From assembly GCF_002865645.1 (NCBI RefSeq), contig NW_020194517.1:1550001-1614000 (forward strand): DNA of 64,000 nt. Direction: 5' to 3'. This DNA comes from Hyaloscypha bicolor E. Lineage: Eukaryota; Ascomycota; Leotiomycetes; Helotiales; Hyaloscyphaceae. Each line of letters opens with the position of its first letter. Within the stretch, counting starts at the first letter, position 1. Both the position numbers and the translations under genes were made by a program. The notes beneath the pieces are model-generated. The model did not search any database and had not been told where the DNA came from. It was given only the letters and a program-made list of their open reading frames with translations. Below, piece by piece: positions 23,133 through 35,244 of this stretch.

Positions 23133-26100
23133 ATGAATTCTATCAAAGGTGAAGTCGACTCCATGGCAGATACTCAACAGCCTAGGCCTCTCAAACGACA
23201 ACGGATCGTTGGAGATGAATCGTCATTCAAAGTCGTTGAGAATGTCCCATTGCTTGGCTCGGCACACCAAGTGTTAGGAGATCCATTCAAAATAGATGAA
23301 CCACCTTGCCCAAGCCTCAGGAACGTTGTATCCAACGACGATGAAGCGATGGATCCCCCTCCACCAGCTCAGGAGACGGAGCGACATCCAGGACCAACTA
23401 TGACCGGATTGTCCGTCTTAAAGTTACGACGAATTCAACCGGGAGAAGAAATCTGTTTTGGAATGGTTGGCAATTCTAACATGTTCGGTCAAAAAGGTTC
23501 TGACTTCAATATAGGTATCAAATATCCCTGTCCGATTAGGGGAAACTCAGTATCCACAAAATCCGATAATTCACGTTCGGCTAGACCAATCAAATCAACT
23601 GCTTCGACTGGATACATGCCAGAGGTTTGGCACAATACAGCCCAAATATTCCAAGATCTTCCATGCCCTGAAAGACATGAATCTCGCATCAACCCAATCG
23701 TACTGTACTGTAGAGATTCAAGACAAGAAAACGCAGGGAAAGGCTGACGATTATGGAAAGAAACACCCAGCTCGGATCTTTCTCTGTGTCATATTCTATG
23801 GAGTCATCGAAGATTTTGAAGATGTTGGCGAGTTCTTTCAGGAGTGCCAGATGTACCTTCAAGACCCGTTTCATTGCGATCGTGACGTGAAATATATGAA
23901 TCCACATATGCTTTGCAGCCAAGAAGAAGAGCCAATCACCACAGCATCTATCACTCCCGAAAGCATCACCTGTCTCGTTGGGAATGTCACCTCTCAGATT
24001 GATCTATTTGCAGTTTTGAGGAACGAAGATAACATCGAAGAAGCCGAGACCCCAATGGCGATAGAAACGCCTCTCTTTCGGTAGGATCTTCCCTTAAATT
24101 TTGTAGGCTCTTGTTAATTTTACAAAGACATCAAAAACAAGGACTGAAATTTATGTCGCAAAGAGAATTGGGGTGGGCATTTGATTCCCCAGGAAGCGAC
24201 ATCTGGGCCAGGGAGACGCGCGGTAATGGCCGGTTACTGTATGCTATACACCTCGCTCAAGTGCATCGAATTACTGATTTTATCATAGATATGTTAATAA
24301 TATCACCGGAGAAACGCAATTGGCACCTCCTCCAGATTTCAGAGGAGGACTTTTGGCTGATGAAATGGGACTTGGGAAAACCCTCACCATGATAGCACTA
24401 ATTGCTCTCAACCAAAAAGAGCCCGAGATAAAGAGCAAAAATGTTCCAGCAATTTCACGACGATCTATTAAAACAACTCTAATTATTGCTCCACTTGTTT
24501 GTAAGTTTTCTACCTTCTGAATGCTTGAGGCAAATCTGACTTGTACAGTGTTAGAGATGTGGCACAGCCAGTTACAAAAGTTAGTCGATTGCTTTCATTA
24601 TAGCTATTGCTGATTTTAGTAGACATCTGCGGCCTGGTGCAATGTCATGGTATACTTACCATGGCCCGGTCAAACCCTCGATTCATGTGCTTTCAGAATA
24701 CGACATTGTCCTCACAACGTACGAAACAATTGCAGCACAACTCAAAAAATTCCATAAGTCAAATTCAGTAGAAGAGACAATCTATTCTGTTACATGGCAT
24801 CGAGTGATTCTAGACGAAGGTAGGTGAGCGAGAGTCAAGCACTTCTTTGACGCTGCTAACCGCCAGCAGCACATATAATTCGGAACAGAGGTAGTTCAAA
24901 AGCAAAATCAGTCTGCGCTCTCTACGCTTCTAATCGATGGGCAATTACTGGAACACCCATTCAAAACAAGCTCACCGATCTGGCCAGTATAATTGAATTC
25001 CTCAGAGTGTTCCCTTTTTCGGATCCGGAAACCTTCAATATCGAGATTTCCCAACCCTGGCAAGAATCAGACCAACAAGGCCTTCTGCGACTTAAGAAAT
25101 TGGTCAACTCGGTCGCTTTGTGTAGGCCAAGGGCCACTATCAACCTTCCAAGCCGTACCGATGAGATTCATCGTTTGACCTTCACCGCTGCTGAGCAAGA
25201 CTTGTATAATTCCGCTCGGACTTTCACTGCTAGCATGCTTGATAATGCGATGTCCGAAGAGTTCACTCAAAAAGGATTATATTTAAACGCACTGACATGG
25301 TTAAACAAGCTAAGGCTCATCTGCAACCATGGTGTGGTTGCTGGAAAACAAGAGAGCTTTGATGACATGAATACTGACGGTGATGTCCCCAATACTTGGG
25401 ACAATATTACCGCTCAGAAAGCGTTCAACAGTATGATCGATGCTGGTGCAGCTATGTGTGTCGCTTGTACTGCTAACCTTGCTGACTCAACCTCGGATGG
25501 CTCACCAGAAGGTGATGTCGAATGCTTGGACAATGGGATTCAGCAGCCTATCCATGCTCATCTATCCCAATGTCTGTTTGTTCTCTGTTGCTCTTGCGCT
25601 TCGAAGGCATCAGCACTTTCCGGGAAATCACCGTGCGCACACCATCCGAAATGCCCAACCTTTGGAGTCTCCTTGGTTGAATCTTCCCACCCTCAAATCT
25701 TAAATCCTGGAATCACTATGAGTCCAGGTTCTACGCCAACAAAACTGAAAGCTCTTCTTCAAAACCTGAAGGAATTTAAAACGGAGAAAAGGTATGTTAA
25801 CTCCCCTCAGGTGGCGTTTTCAATAGCTTTTCTAATAATGGCTTGCTCCAGTGCCATCTTTTCTTACTGGACCTTTACGCTGGATCTCATTGAAAATGTG
25901 CTAAATAGGGCCTCGATTCGCTTTACAAGGATTGATGGACAATTGTCCCCTGATAAAAGAGCAGATGCCATTCGAAGATTTCAAACAACAGATGACACCC
26001 GCATCATCCTGGTTTCTATTACTTGTGGTGGAGCTGGGTGAGTCTACAGCTTGAAATGTCAAGTATTTTTGACATTAACACTCACTAGGTTGGATCTCAC

Positions 26101-26414
26101 AGCCGCATCCCGTGCCTACTTGATGGAGCCACAATGGAATCCACAAATGGAAGAGCAGGCATTATGTCGCGTGTATCGCCTCGGCCAGAAGAGGAATGTA
26201 ACGACAATACGATATAGAATGCTGAATTCATTCGAAGAGGTTCTGTTTTCGTTGATGCTTGTCCTAGGGCTGTTGCTGACTTGTTTTATAGAACGTTGTC
26301 AAGATCCAGGACCGGAAGAAAGACTTAGCAAATTTAACGTTTTCAAATGCAAGACTATCAGAGACAGACGTTGGGGCCGGTCGACTTCAGTATCTACGTG
26401 CGGCGTTGAGATGA
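23133..26414 (+). CDS. SNF2/Rad5-Rad16-type helicase with Cys-rich insert (paralogue 2)
   Basis: Ten exons join to 943 aa: 23133-23465, 23515-24080, 24128-24238, 24289-24500, 24549-24579, 24623-24819, 24870-25791, 25852-26037, 26089-26239, 26292-26414. A conserved ICFGM ends at residue 111, matching ICYGV of the first paralogue. Walker A DEMGLGKT is at about 360-368, motif II DEGAH at about 483-487, then ITGTPIQN. A Cys-rich insert (CVAC ... CLFVLCCSC ... CAHHPKC) at about 680-750 replaces the RING of paralogue 1 and looks degenerate. Motif VI is QALCRVYRLGQKR. All nine introns correspond in place and phase to introns of 724-4650. The donor of intron 3 could be GTATGC (used) or GTTACT, both in frame. 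Chromatin remodelling or repair role inferred from the family. Confidence 0.88.
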
Positions 26415-28559
26415 ATAAGGATCTTTTTATATAGTACCGATACAGTATATATGTAGCAACTGCAGTCGAATTACCACAGTGAGACGCTTCCAATGTACAA
26501 GGGTATACTTCTGTCAGGGGTAGACCACTGTAGCAGATGCATCGCCTCCTGATAATCAACGGCACCCACTTCGCCATCAAGACCTGGACTCTGATCCCAA
26601 TGTCGTCCTCTCACAGCCTTCAGAGCCTGTCCCTTCAACCCAAGCAATTATTCTGCATCCCTGGACCCTCAGGAGAACAAGCAACTTATCACCACCTAGC
26701 AATGATTCAATTCAAGAGGCTCCGGTGCCCTAAGCAGAAACAAAAATGGGTGAGACGGGGATCGAGATGTCTAGTACTCTCAGACCTGGTGATCAACATT
26801 ATGGCGAAAATGGAAGGGGAGGGAGTGGTAGAGAGGGAAGCAGGGCTGTTGATAGATGTCCTTGATTGATGGAGAATACGTCCCTTCCACAGAGAAAAAT
26901 GAAGAAGAAAAGGCCGCCTTGAGATTTTCCGCGCAATAATGCAATGTGAATATATATAGGCATCCTGCCCTACCTTTTCGGGTTTGATTACATATGTTTA
27001 ATTGGGATTAAGCCATACTGGAGACCACGAAGCCAAACGCAAACAGTCAGCGCAGCTCCCTCAAACAGGCTTCAAACCTACAGCAACTGGATAAGCATCT
27101 ACACAAGAGGGCTCAGGGGGCGGACAATGCGGCCGCAGGGGTCACGAGCAGAGCAACAAACTAGAGAGGATTCCAAAAGGACCGAGGGGAAGGATCGCCT
27201 CGCGGTATAACTTCGGCGTAAAAGATAGGGGTTCTGCTCTTTAGGGAGGCCACCTCCTGATGATCAACAAACCCATTCTGACGATGGTGACAGCATCACG
27301 AGCGCAAACAACTACCCATCCGCGAGCTCTCTTCCTCGTGCACAATATACACGCCTTTTGCAGCCCATCTCCAGCCTAGACAAGCCTCTTCACGAAATTG
27401 TGCAAAAGCCATACCACGTCGAAGAAAGGTTTCTTGGAGCAGAGGAGCTAGGACAGGAGGAAGCAAACACGAATTGAGTGGAGAGTGAAGACGAGAGGGT
27501 CACGATCCGAGATGGTGGAACCGGAGCTGTGAAGGATGGAGAGATGAGAGTGGAAATGGGCGGCGCTCTGCGTCTTTACGAATAGGCTCAGGACACCGAG
27601 GAAGATATTGGGGTCGGAAGAGAGGCGTAGAGGGTAGAAATGGCAAAATTACAAAGGCCTTCACGAGGTACTGTGACACAATAAGCACTCTAGGAGTAAT
27701 AGGAGACAGGAGAAGACGACGGTGGGATCTGTGACGGAAAGCTGCTTCTGGGAATGATACAGTCCCGGGTGGTGAGCAGGACACGGAAGAGGCTGAGAGT
27801 GAATCTGGGTAACATAAAAATCAATCCAGGAACAAGGTCATACCCGAGACCGGACTCGAAGCAGAGGAATCAGAAGTGCAAGTAGGGAATGCCGATTCGA
27901 GGACGGACAATTAGCTAACTTCTGGGAAGCACAATGTGCCTTCACACCTGGCAGAATGAATAATGAATTCAACATGTAGAACATATTGAAGATGGGAGGG
28001 GGGTGGGGGCGGAAATGGCGAGGAAGGATACTAAAGAACTTCGATAGCGGAAAAAGCGAAAGGGAAAGGGGGGAGTATTTGGGAGGCTAGTTGCTGAGAG
28101 ATCAGAAGGTAAATGTGACAAGCCGTGGCAAGAGGATGAATAATGATGTTTTGAAAGCCTAGGAAGTGGTAAACTCATGTGAAGGAGCAACACCTTTCAG
28201 GAAATGGAGGTTGAAAGCTTGTCAAATGTACAAAACAGGACGTGGACAATGGAGAGCATATGAAGCACGTCGTCCTAAGTGCTTGAATTGTACAATATGC
28301 ATTTAGGACAATGAGGAATTGCAGCTGTGTCTATTCAAAGGATACGAGCGCCAAGCAACCTTCAACCTTATGCGACTTATCGCAGTAAACAACTTTGGGA
28401 AAGAAGGACCCCTCCTTTCAATCTCCATCGTTAAACACACACAATAAACTCAAAGCCTATCACCACGAGATGAAAATTGAGAACAAATAAATGACCGCCT
28501 ACTTGAGCATATATTCCCCAGCTTCCTTCCTTGCCCATTCCCAACCGAACACCGCAATC
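26415..28559. other. Intergenic region with possible gene relics
   Basis: No intact gene was found. Around 26514-26870 and 27247-27477 there are protein-like frames, including a 76-codon stretch starting at PPPDDQQTHSDDGD (27250). They lack a start codon and are closed by stops that could come from CAG, CAA or CGA by C-to-T change. The two stretches share a CCTCCTGATNATCAAC start, hinting at a decayed duplication. Evidence is by eye only. Confidence 0.3.
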
Positions 28560-29933
28560 ATGAGCTCTCTAGGCTCATCGCCTCAAGGTGTATCATCTCT
28601 GGGTACCTCAGCTCGAAGTAAAGGAAAACGCGTCTCCTTCTCTTCAACTACGTCGATCCGCGAAATCCCAGACGAATCAGCCCCTGGCTCTTCAACTCAA
28701 GATGAAGCATCTCAAGTTACATCAACCCAAGGTCCAGCAACACAAGTCATCTCCGCGCAATCTCCCCCACCAAAGAGCTACAGGCCAACTCCTCCCTCGT
28801 CACTTACAGAAGAACACCTTCAAAGCGCCCAAGAAGACGACTCTTCCTCACTCGTCAACGAGAATCGTCGGAACCGGTCAGCAGCCATAGATGTGACCGG
28901 AACTCGCGACCCTGCAGTCAATCTCCCAAATGTTGAGGCACCGTCAAATGCAACAGATCCGTCCGATGCAGCAGAGCCGCCAAACGCAGCGGAATCGCCG
29001 AATGCAGCAAGTCAGTCAAAAGCACCGATAGCTCCCCCTCCAGTTCCTCCGAATTCTCAGACCTCAACAACACCACCTTCTCGACCCACCTCTCGTCCAA
29101 AACCTCTCATTTCCACCCCAACCAGTTCCGCAATTGCATGTCCCCAATGCCACACCACCCTCCGCATAACTCTCAGGATCTCAACCCAACAGTTTCACTC
29201 CAATCCTCACAATCATCCTTCAATCGCAGGAGGAAGTGAAACTGTGCCATCGAATTCAAACGAGGAGACACAGACAGAGAGACGAACATACAGAATACTA
29301 CCGAAACCCGCGTCTTTCGCCGGTTGTCAACAATGCTGGGAGATGCTGCATAATCCGGCGGTTCCTGCTGAGCCAGCTGCTGTTAAGGAGCTCGGATGTT
29401 GTAGTGTTTGGGGAGCGAAGTTGGAGCGGAAGTTGGGTCGGGCTTTTGGTGTCGTCTTGGGGGAATGTATCAAGGAATGCAGATTCGGGTCGAGGATATG
29501 TTCATGCTGTGATTGGGTTGAGAAGATTGGATGGGTTAAGGAGTGGCGTAGGAAGAAGAATATCGGGAAAGGAAAGAGAGCTGCCAGGAGTGATAGCGAT
29601 AGGGGTGATGAGGATGGGGGTAGGAGTACTCAAGCAACTTTTGTTGGGAATAGGGAGGGAGACGGAAACGGAGACGGAGAGGGCGGAGATGGGAATGAGC
29701 AGAGAGGAAGTGGGAGTGGAAATGGGGGCGGTGAGGAGAGGGACGAAACTGGCGGCGAGGGCGCGAGTGCTGTGGGACAGAGCGAAACAAGGGAGAGTGT
29801 GACGAATCGACAGATTGGTGAACAAAATGATGAGGTACACCAGGAGACGGAGTGTGATCGCTACCAGGCAGAGCAGGCAAAGAAGAGTTGGTGGGAACAT
29901 TTAGCTGGTTCTGTTAGAGGCTCCAAGAGGTAA
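28560..29933 (+). CDS. Hypothetical protein with central cysteine-rich domain (457 aa)
   Basis: Single exon from ATG 28560 (MSSLGSSPQGVSS). An in-frame ATG at 28491 would add 23 residues. The N-terminal 200 residues are Ser/Pro/Thr/Ala-rich and disordered. The centre holds paired cysteines: CPQCHTTL, FAGCQQCWEML, ELGCCSVWGAKLERKLGRAF, then CIKECRFGSRICSCCDWV, which suggests a metal-binding or disulfide-stabilised fold. The C-terminus is Gly/Asn/Glu/Asp-rich and ends in KKSWWEHLAGSVRGSKR. No known family was recognised, and it may be lineage-specific. Confidence 0.65.
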   Translation: MSSLGSSPQGVSSLGTSARSKGKRVSFSSTTSIREIPDESAPGSSTQDEASQVTSTQGPATQVISAQSPPPKSYRPTPPSSLTEEHLQSAQEDDSSSLVNENRRNRSAAIDVTGTRDPAVNLPNVEAPSNATDPSDAAEPPNAAESPNAASQSKAPIAPPPVPPNSQTSTTPPSRPTSRPKPLISTPTSSAIACPQCHTTLRITLRISTQQFHSNPHNHPSIAGGSETVPSNSNEETQTERRTYRILPKPASFAGCQQCWEMLHNPAVPAEPAAVKELGCCSVWGAKLERKLGRAFGVVLGECIKECRFGSRICSCCDWVEKIGWVKEWRRKKNIGKGKRAARSDSDRGDEDGGRSTQATFVGNREGDGNGDGEGGDGNEQRGSGSGNGGGEERDETGGEGASAVGQSETRESVTNRQIGEQNDEVHQETECDRYQAEQAKKSWWEHLAGSVRGSKR

Positions 29934-30711
29934 TATCGAGATTGCAGAGGTGTTAATTGATAAACTGGCCGGAATTTTTTGCGATGTTGAGATGCAGGGG
30001 CTCTGGATAGGACTCGATAGATTGGAAGGAGCGATGCTTGACTTTGATAGTTTCACACAGAGAGGAAATTTGATTCCGTTTGGACAAGCGAGACTTCCAT
30101 CCGAATCAATGTGCACCTGTCCAACCCTCAGCTCCTCTTTGCTTTCATCTAGTAAACACTTCACCTATCAATAAGCATCTTGCTGTCAAGCGACACCAGG
30201 AAAATTGTATGTCAAAGTGGTTCTTTGATCAGCGAGAAGCACCCATTCGCGAAAATGACATGACACCACCGATTAGCGTTACACTGCGTGGGGTCAAAAG
30301 GAAGAAGGCTCCGCAAGCTTCTTCCAGAAGTGTCAAGGAGGAATAGAAGTGTCAAGGAGGAATAGAAGAGTCTAGAAATGATAAATCTTTTGAATTGAAA
30401 GAGGACCTCAAGGTCCTGTGAAATCCTAGAGGAGCATGGTTACCCATGGAATTGCTGCGGTTCTTTGCTCTTCTTGATGGGTTGAGACATATTGTGATGC
30501 TGCTGCCCGCTAGGACGGCATGAGAAGGAAAGTACAAGAAAAAACCCCTTTATAAGAGAATTCTTCAATGAATCATGCCAGAGAAGCTAGGAATCTTGCA
30601 AAGGGATGTGCAAATATAGCGCTGAAAGAAAGCTGAAATATAAAATGAGGAGGTTGACCCAACCTGAATCTCCCAAGTCGTCGCCTCCTCGCAACCAGCG
30701 AGCACAACAAC
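29934..30711. other. Intergenic, short unexplained open frames
   Basis: Two overlapping plus-strand frames (29950-30174 and about 30170-30346) read like protein (for example EIAEVLIDKLAGIFCDVEMQ and MSKWFFDQREAPIRENDM). They lack a start, good splice sites and any known domain. Possible gene relic. Confidence 0.25.
30326..30363 (+). repeat. 19-bp tandem duplication
   Basis: Two perfect head-to-tail copies of AGAAGTGTCAAGGAGGAAT (30326-30344 and 30345-30363). The first copy includes the stop of the small open frame ending at 30346. Confidence 0.9.
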
Positions 30712-32769
30712 ATGGCAAGCGACGACGAGACCGACGGAAGTGATCTATCTCGGCGCTCATCGACAGCAAGCATATCAGACAGCTATGAATACATTGATTC
30801 AGAGGGTACTAGCGGTCATATCTCAGATGATGACCGTTCCGCAAGACGACGAAATGCCGTTTCCCCTTCCGAGCTAGGAATTTACGGCGTCTCTGAGCCC
30901 ACCCACAATGCTCCGCCTTCGGCCCGCGAAAGACGGTTCAATGCAATGGATTCCCCGCCACCTCGGCCGCAATTTACAACAAGCACAGCAGGCAGCGTGG
31001 ATGATGACGGGTGGGAGAACATCCCAGGGTCTCAATTCTTGGATGCTTCAAGAAGCAGCAACTGGGATTCTCTTTCAGACGCTCGGACTTTGAATGAGGA
31101 GGCAGGAGGTGATGATGGAGATGATGGATACATGACTGATGACGAAACATACTTTGATATAGAGGGTAAGTCGTCGAACCCCGAACACATATCCCCTTCG
31201 TGTAGAGTGTTATGGAAACACTTACTTCAGTCGCTTGACTCTCTTCGATGATTCCGACATCTTGAGAAAAGGAGCTCCGTTGACACGAAATCCGTAGATC
31301 CAGATAATACGCCTCGCGTCTTGGCTCAGCAATCGCAAAGCAGCAGCTCGCCAACGCCGAATCCAACCCAAGGTCACCCTCGATCCTTTTCACGGTTCTC
31401 CGAAAATCGAGTCTCACACCCAACCAGCCGCGATGCCACGATTCCTCCAAGGACCACTTCAACAAAGCCGAGCAGGGACTTTCAAAGAGGTGGTGCTTAT
31501 GGAAGTACTCTGACACAATTTGAACGTCCAAATAGCCCCAGTCCATCTTCTCCCAAGTTTGAGAATTATGCACATTATGCACATCTACAGCAATTATCTT
31601 TGACAGACCGATCAAGTGCCTCAAGGCATCCGGAAGAAGAGTCTGGTGGCAATGGCAATCCAAGTCTTACCCCCGGATCCCGTCGTTCTCGTAAGCTCGC
31701 TCGCGCGGCGAGCCGAAGAGCTGCCGATGAGCACTCTGCCAGTCCTCCACGAGAGTATCTCCCACTTGATCCTATCCTCGGTATCTATTCGCCGGCTACT
31801 AAAGAATTCGAAGCAACCAGATGGAGCGGATTGCGCACTTCGGGTCAAAGTTCTCGCATGGGAGAAGTCAATCTTGCGAAATCTTCATTCCGGCGGAAGG
31901 TCACTGGTAGACAGCAACCAAGTAGGACCTCTGACATTGAAGACCGGAATTCTCCCATGGATAGTCCGACTTCCAGACGAAATAAAGATCGCGCTGGGTC
32001 TTTTCAGGATGAATCTTCCTTGAACGCTTCAAGATCGGCAAGACCGCGAGCTTCTGCTGAGGACCTATTGTATTTCCCAGGAGTTTCACCCCGCCGACGA
32101 GAGCCTGGTGTAGTCTTTGTGGGAAGAGACCCCTCTGGAGGCTGGAACATCGTCCAACCCCGGGACACAGCCCCAAACGGCGCCTCCAATGATGAACGGG
32201 ATCCACATAGGCGAGAGGGACAACCCCATACTTCCAACAATACTTCTCAGCCTCCCCAAAGACACTATATCGATTTCGGATCCGGTACCCCATCGCAACA
32301 CTCGGATCGGAACAGTATTCCAAGAGACTCGGCTCAATCAATTCGACCAGCTCATCCAATAAACGGAAGTTCCAGGTCATCAGAGCTCACTCAGACTTTG
32401 CGTTCAGCAGGCAACTCCCAGCATCCCAGCTTCCCAAGGCACGGCGGATCTCAAACCATGGCACACGGCACAGCCCCCGTGAACGTTGGACACCTGGGGT
32501 TGACCAGCGGTACCGGAAATACGACAACTCTCAGCCCAGCCCCGGATCCAGACTCTAGAAGGGGTCCTCACGATGGGACTCTGCCAAGGCCTGTTCGAAT
32601 CCGTGACACACAAGATCCCCACCCTACTGATCACCGCCTTCAGCCGACAGGAGCTTCAGAACCAGCGTGGGAGGGAGATGAAATCGAGTGGGAAGATGGC
32701 TGGAATAGCGGAAATCGAGAGAAAAAGAGAGAGAAGAATGAGAAGTGGGCCCGAGATCCGAAGGTCTGA
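30712..32769 (+). CDS. Large disordered hypothetical protein (641 aa)
   Basis: Two exons (30712-31165, 31298-32769) with a 132-nt GT-AG intron after FDIE. Starts MASDDETDGSDLSRRSSTAS. Nearly all of it is Ser/Arg/Pro/Asp-rich and predicted disordered. Recognisable short motifs include DDGWENIPGSQF, LPLDPILGIYSP and EWEDGWNSGNREKKREK. No enzymatic domain, signal peptide or membrane span was seen. The long open frame, clean splice and balanced codon use support a real gene. Function is unknown. A scaffold or nuclear role is only a guess from composition. Confidence 0.75.
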
Positions 32770-33721
32770 TGACGATAAAGTTTTGTTGGAAATTACGAAA
32801 TAGAAGGCTTTGCTTGGCGTTTGTTCTTGAGTCTTGGAAGTGAAATTGCAAAACAAACGGGGATTTGGCGTTGGGATTGCGGTTTGGTTGCGGACAGACG
32901 TCGTGTTTTGAATTGGTGTTGGTGGTGATGTTGGACAACAAGGCACAAGTTCTCACAAATCCTATTTTATCCTTGATCACGTGATTCTATCTTCTCTCGG
33001 CTTTTCCTTTTTTCAAAACAAACAAAAGGCCATCCATCCTCATCAGGGACCATCCAACATCCTTTATCCTAATTCCCATTCATCGCTTTCGTCCAATCCA
33101 CAAACAAATGCATTCTGAGCCTCAAATCCCCTCCCTCCATCAACCTTCGGCCGTCTCCGACAAGCCCTTCTCGCCAAAAATCCTCTGCCTTAAAGTCAGC
33201 CCACCTCTCATAAAACCGTACCACCGCAACCAGCCCCCCTGCAAGTTTCCCTAAACATTACCGCGCGCCACGCCTTATTCTCCTTTGTCACCTGTTTCAT
33301 TTGCTCCTCCTTTCGCTTGATTATTTCATCCTTTCGTCGTTGGCTGACAAGCCGATTCTCGCCTCAAAATCAGGAGAGGATGAAGCTGGCACGTGACTAT
33401 GTGGTACGATCTCCCATCAACATCTGCTCATTTGCACCAAGAAAGGGAAGGGAATCAGGCGCAGCGCGTCATCCATATCTCATCCAAATTTCTCTTTGGC
33501 AGGTAGGTACCGACCGCTCAGTCATCCAATAAGTCATATAAAATCCATTGTCTCCTGTTTCTCTCCTTTCTCCTCCATCCACGCAGTACACAACATCAAC
33601 TCAACTCAACCGTCCATACATTTCCAAACTCCTCTCCACTATAACCACTCAACTCCTCATCCAACAGAAATCTCCATTCCACCCTTCTGTACAACCAAAA
33701 AAAGAACTCTCCACACAAAAA
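32770..33721. other. Intergenic and 5' leader, no gene seen
   Basis: About 950 bp between the disordered-protein gene and the small gene at 33722. It carries an ATCACGTGAT palindrome (about 32976) and a CACGTGAC octamer (33390). Long CT-rich tracts before 33722 are typical of fungal promoters. Confidence 0.45.
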
Positions 33722-34047
33722 ATGGCACCCATCTTACCAATCATGCGCATGGTGACCCAACGCCGCGCCCTCTCCATCTTCTCGCGCGCCCGCGCACTGG
33801 TACGAACAATGGAGCCACACCCATTCGAGCGGTTGCCACTTGCACAAAAGACAGCCAAGGCGGACTGGGGCAAGCAAATCAAGCACGTGGGAGACGCTGC
33901 CATGTTGTAAGTCTTTTTGTGTCCTCGCAGCGCTCGATATGAATGGATGTTGACTTTTTGAGTAGTTATTTCCCAGCCTTTGGAATCTTTCTCGGCTGGC
34001 CGTTGCTCGCAGAGAAGTTCGTCGATGGACACATTGGCGACTACTGA
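33722..34047 (+). CDS. Small, probably mitochondrial membrane protein (88 aa)
   Basis: Two exons (33722-33906, 33966-34047). The N-terminus MAPILPIMRMVTQRRALSIF is basic, hydrophobic and without acidic residues, as in a mitochondrial presequence. After a hydrophilic stretch (PFERLPLAQKTAKADWG) one membrane-spanning segment (YFPAFGIFLGWPLLAEKF) follows, then a short tail ending GHIGDY. Size and layout resemble small inner-membrane subunits or assembly factors of respiratory complexes, but I cannot name the family. A 299-aa open frame on the opposite strand (33649-34548) is a shadow. Confidence 0.7.
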
Positions 34048-35244
34048 CTCACGCCGGTCGACGAATTTGATTCTTGTACAGTACATACCATGGCGCATGA
34101 CTTTTGGAGCCGAGAGTTTGGGATGCATCTTTGGCGTTTGGGGGGATCGGATCCCGGAATCCATTTCGGGGAAAGCAGGAAAGGAGAAAGTGCTGCACTT
34201 GTTTGCGCACCGAAATATTGGCACATAGACAGCGGCCTGATGGAAAACAGAACAGAATAGAGATGAAAAAACATACCCATATACCCGTACCTGCTTTCTC
34301 ACCACCCACCAGCTGCACACCATATGTAATGATCTGCATGAGTCCATCTCACTCACAATATATCCCCCTCTTTCATATCTCCACCACCTCTGAGCCAAAC
34401 AATCAACAAGTCGAATCCCTTGTCCTGTTCCGATGTGATATAGGATCGAATAGAATTCAGGGATACAGGTTCGTAATCCCAATCTGAAAGCAGAAAATGA
34501 CCCTCCCTTCCTCTCTAACACAACAGCTAGAACGGCGGAAAAGTGCACCCACCTCTCCTTTCCCCTACCTCACTCAACGCAAAAGAAGGGGGATGCGTGA
34601 GAAATAGTCTCTCTCATTCTCACTACTCATCCACACCTATATGCCTGCCCTCTCACTCATTCCAGATCATCTAATATACAAAGAATTTAACCCCCCTCTC
34701 TCCCATCCCATCACTCATCAAAAGGCGGAACATTAGGATTGCTCCCTCGCCTTTCATTCCCCTTCCTTCCTCACCCACTCTGGCCTCCCCATATGTAAAG
34801 GCATTCCCCAAAATGCCTCAATCAACAGAATAAAGATTGTAAATTTGCCCCTCAAATTCCCCAAGTCCATAAAAGGACGGAACCCCAAACTCCATGCATG
34901 CATATGCTGTATTTATTCGCTCTTGCAAAAAAACAAAACAATAAACGACGTAAGAAACTCGCTTGCTCGCTCGCAAGAAATGCTGTGCTCTTTCGGCTTC
35001 GCCCAAATGCCACCTTAATCTCCCATCGATCAAATCGCTCAAAGGCGTTCCCCTTCCTCTAAAGGTTGCCCCCCAATAATTTTTGTCGTAAAAGAATTCG
35101 GATTATGATTAAATTAGGTTAGTTGTATTTTCGTTATTGTCGATGAAGGCTGTCTTCAGTTCGAGGCAAAAGATTGAGTTGGTGGCGGAGGAGCACCGAG
35201 AAAGCGGGCTGAGATGATTAATGAGAGATTGGGGGAAGGCTTCG
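34048..35244. other. Convergent intergenic region, no gene seen
   Basis: 1.2 kb between the 3' ends of the genes at 33722 (plus) and 35245 (minus). It is CT-rich with no coding exon supported, and probably includes 3' untranslated regions of both genes. Confidence 0.5.

Noticed and set aside
33649..34548. 299-aa minus-strand open frame
   Set aside because: It overlaps, in antisense, the spliced small mitochondrial-type gene, which has a good presequence, intron and membrane span. The long frame has no domain.
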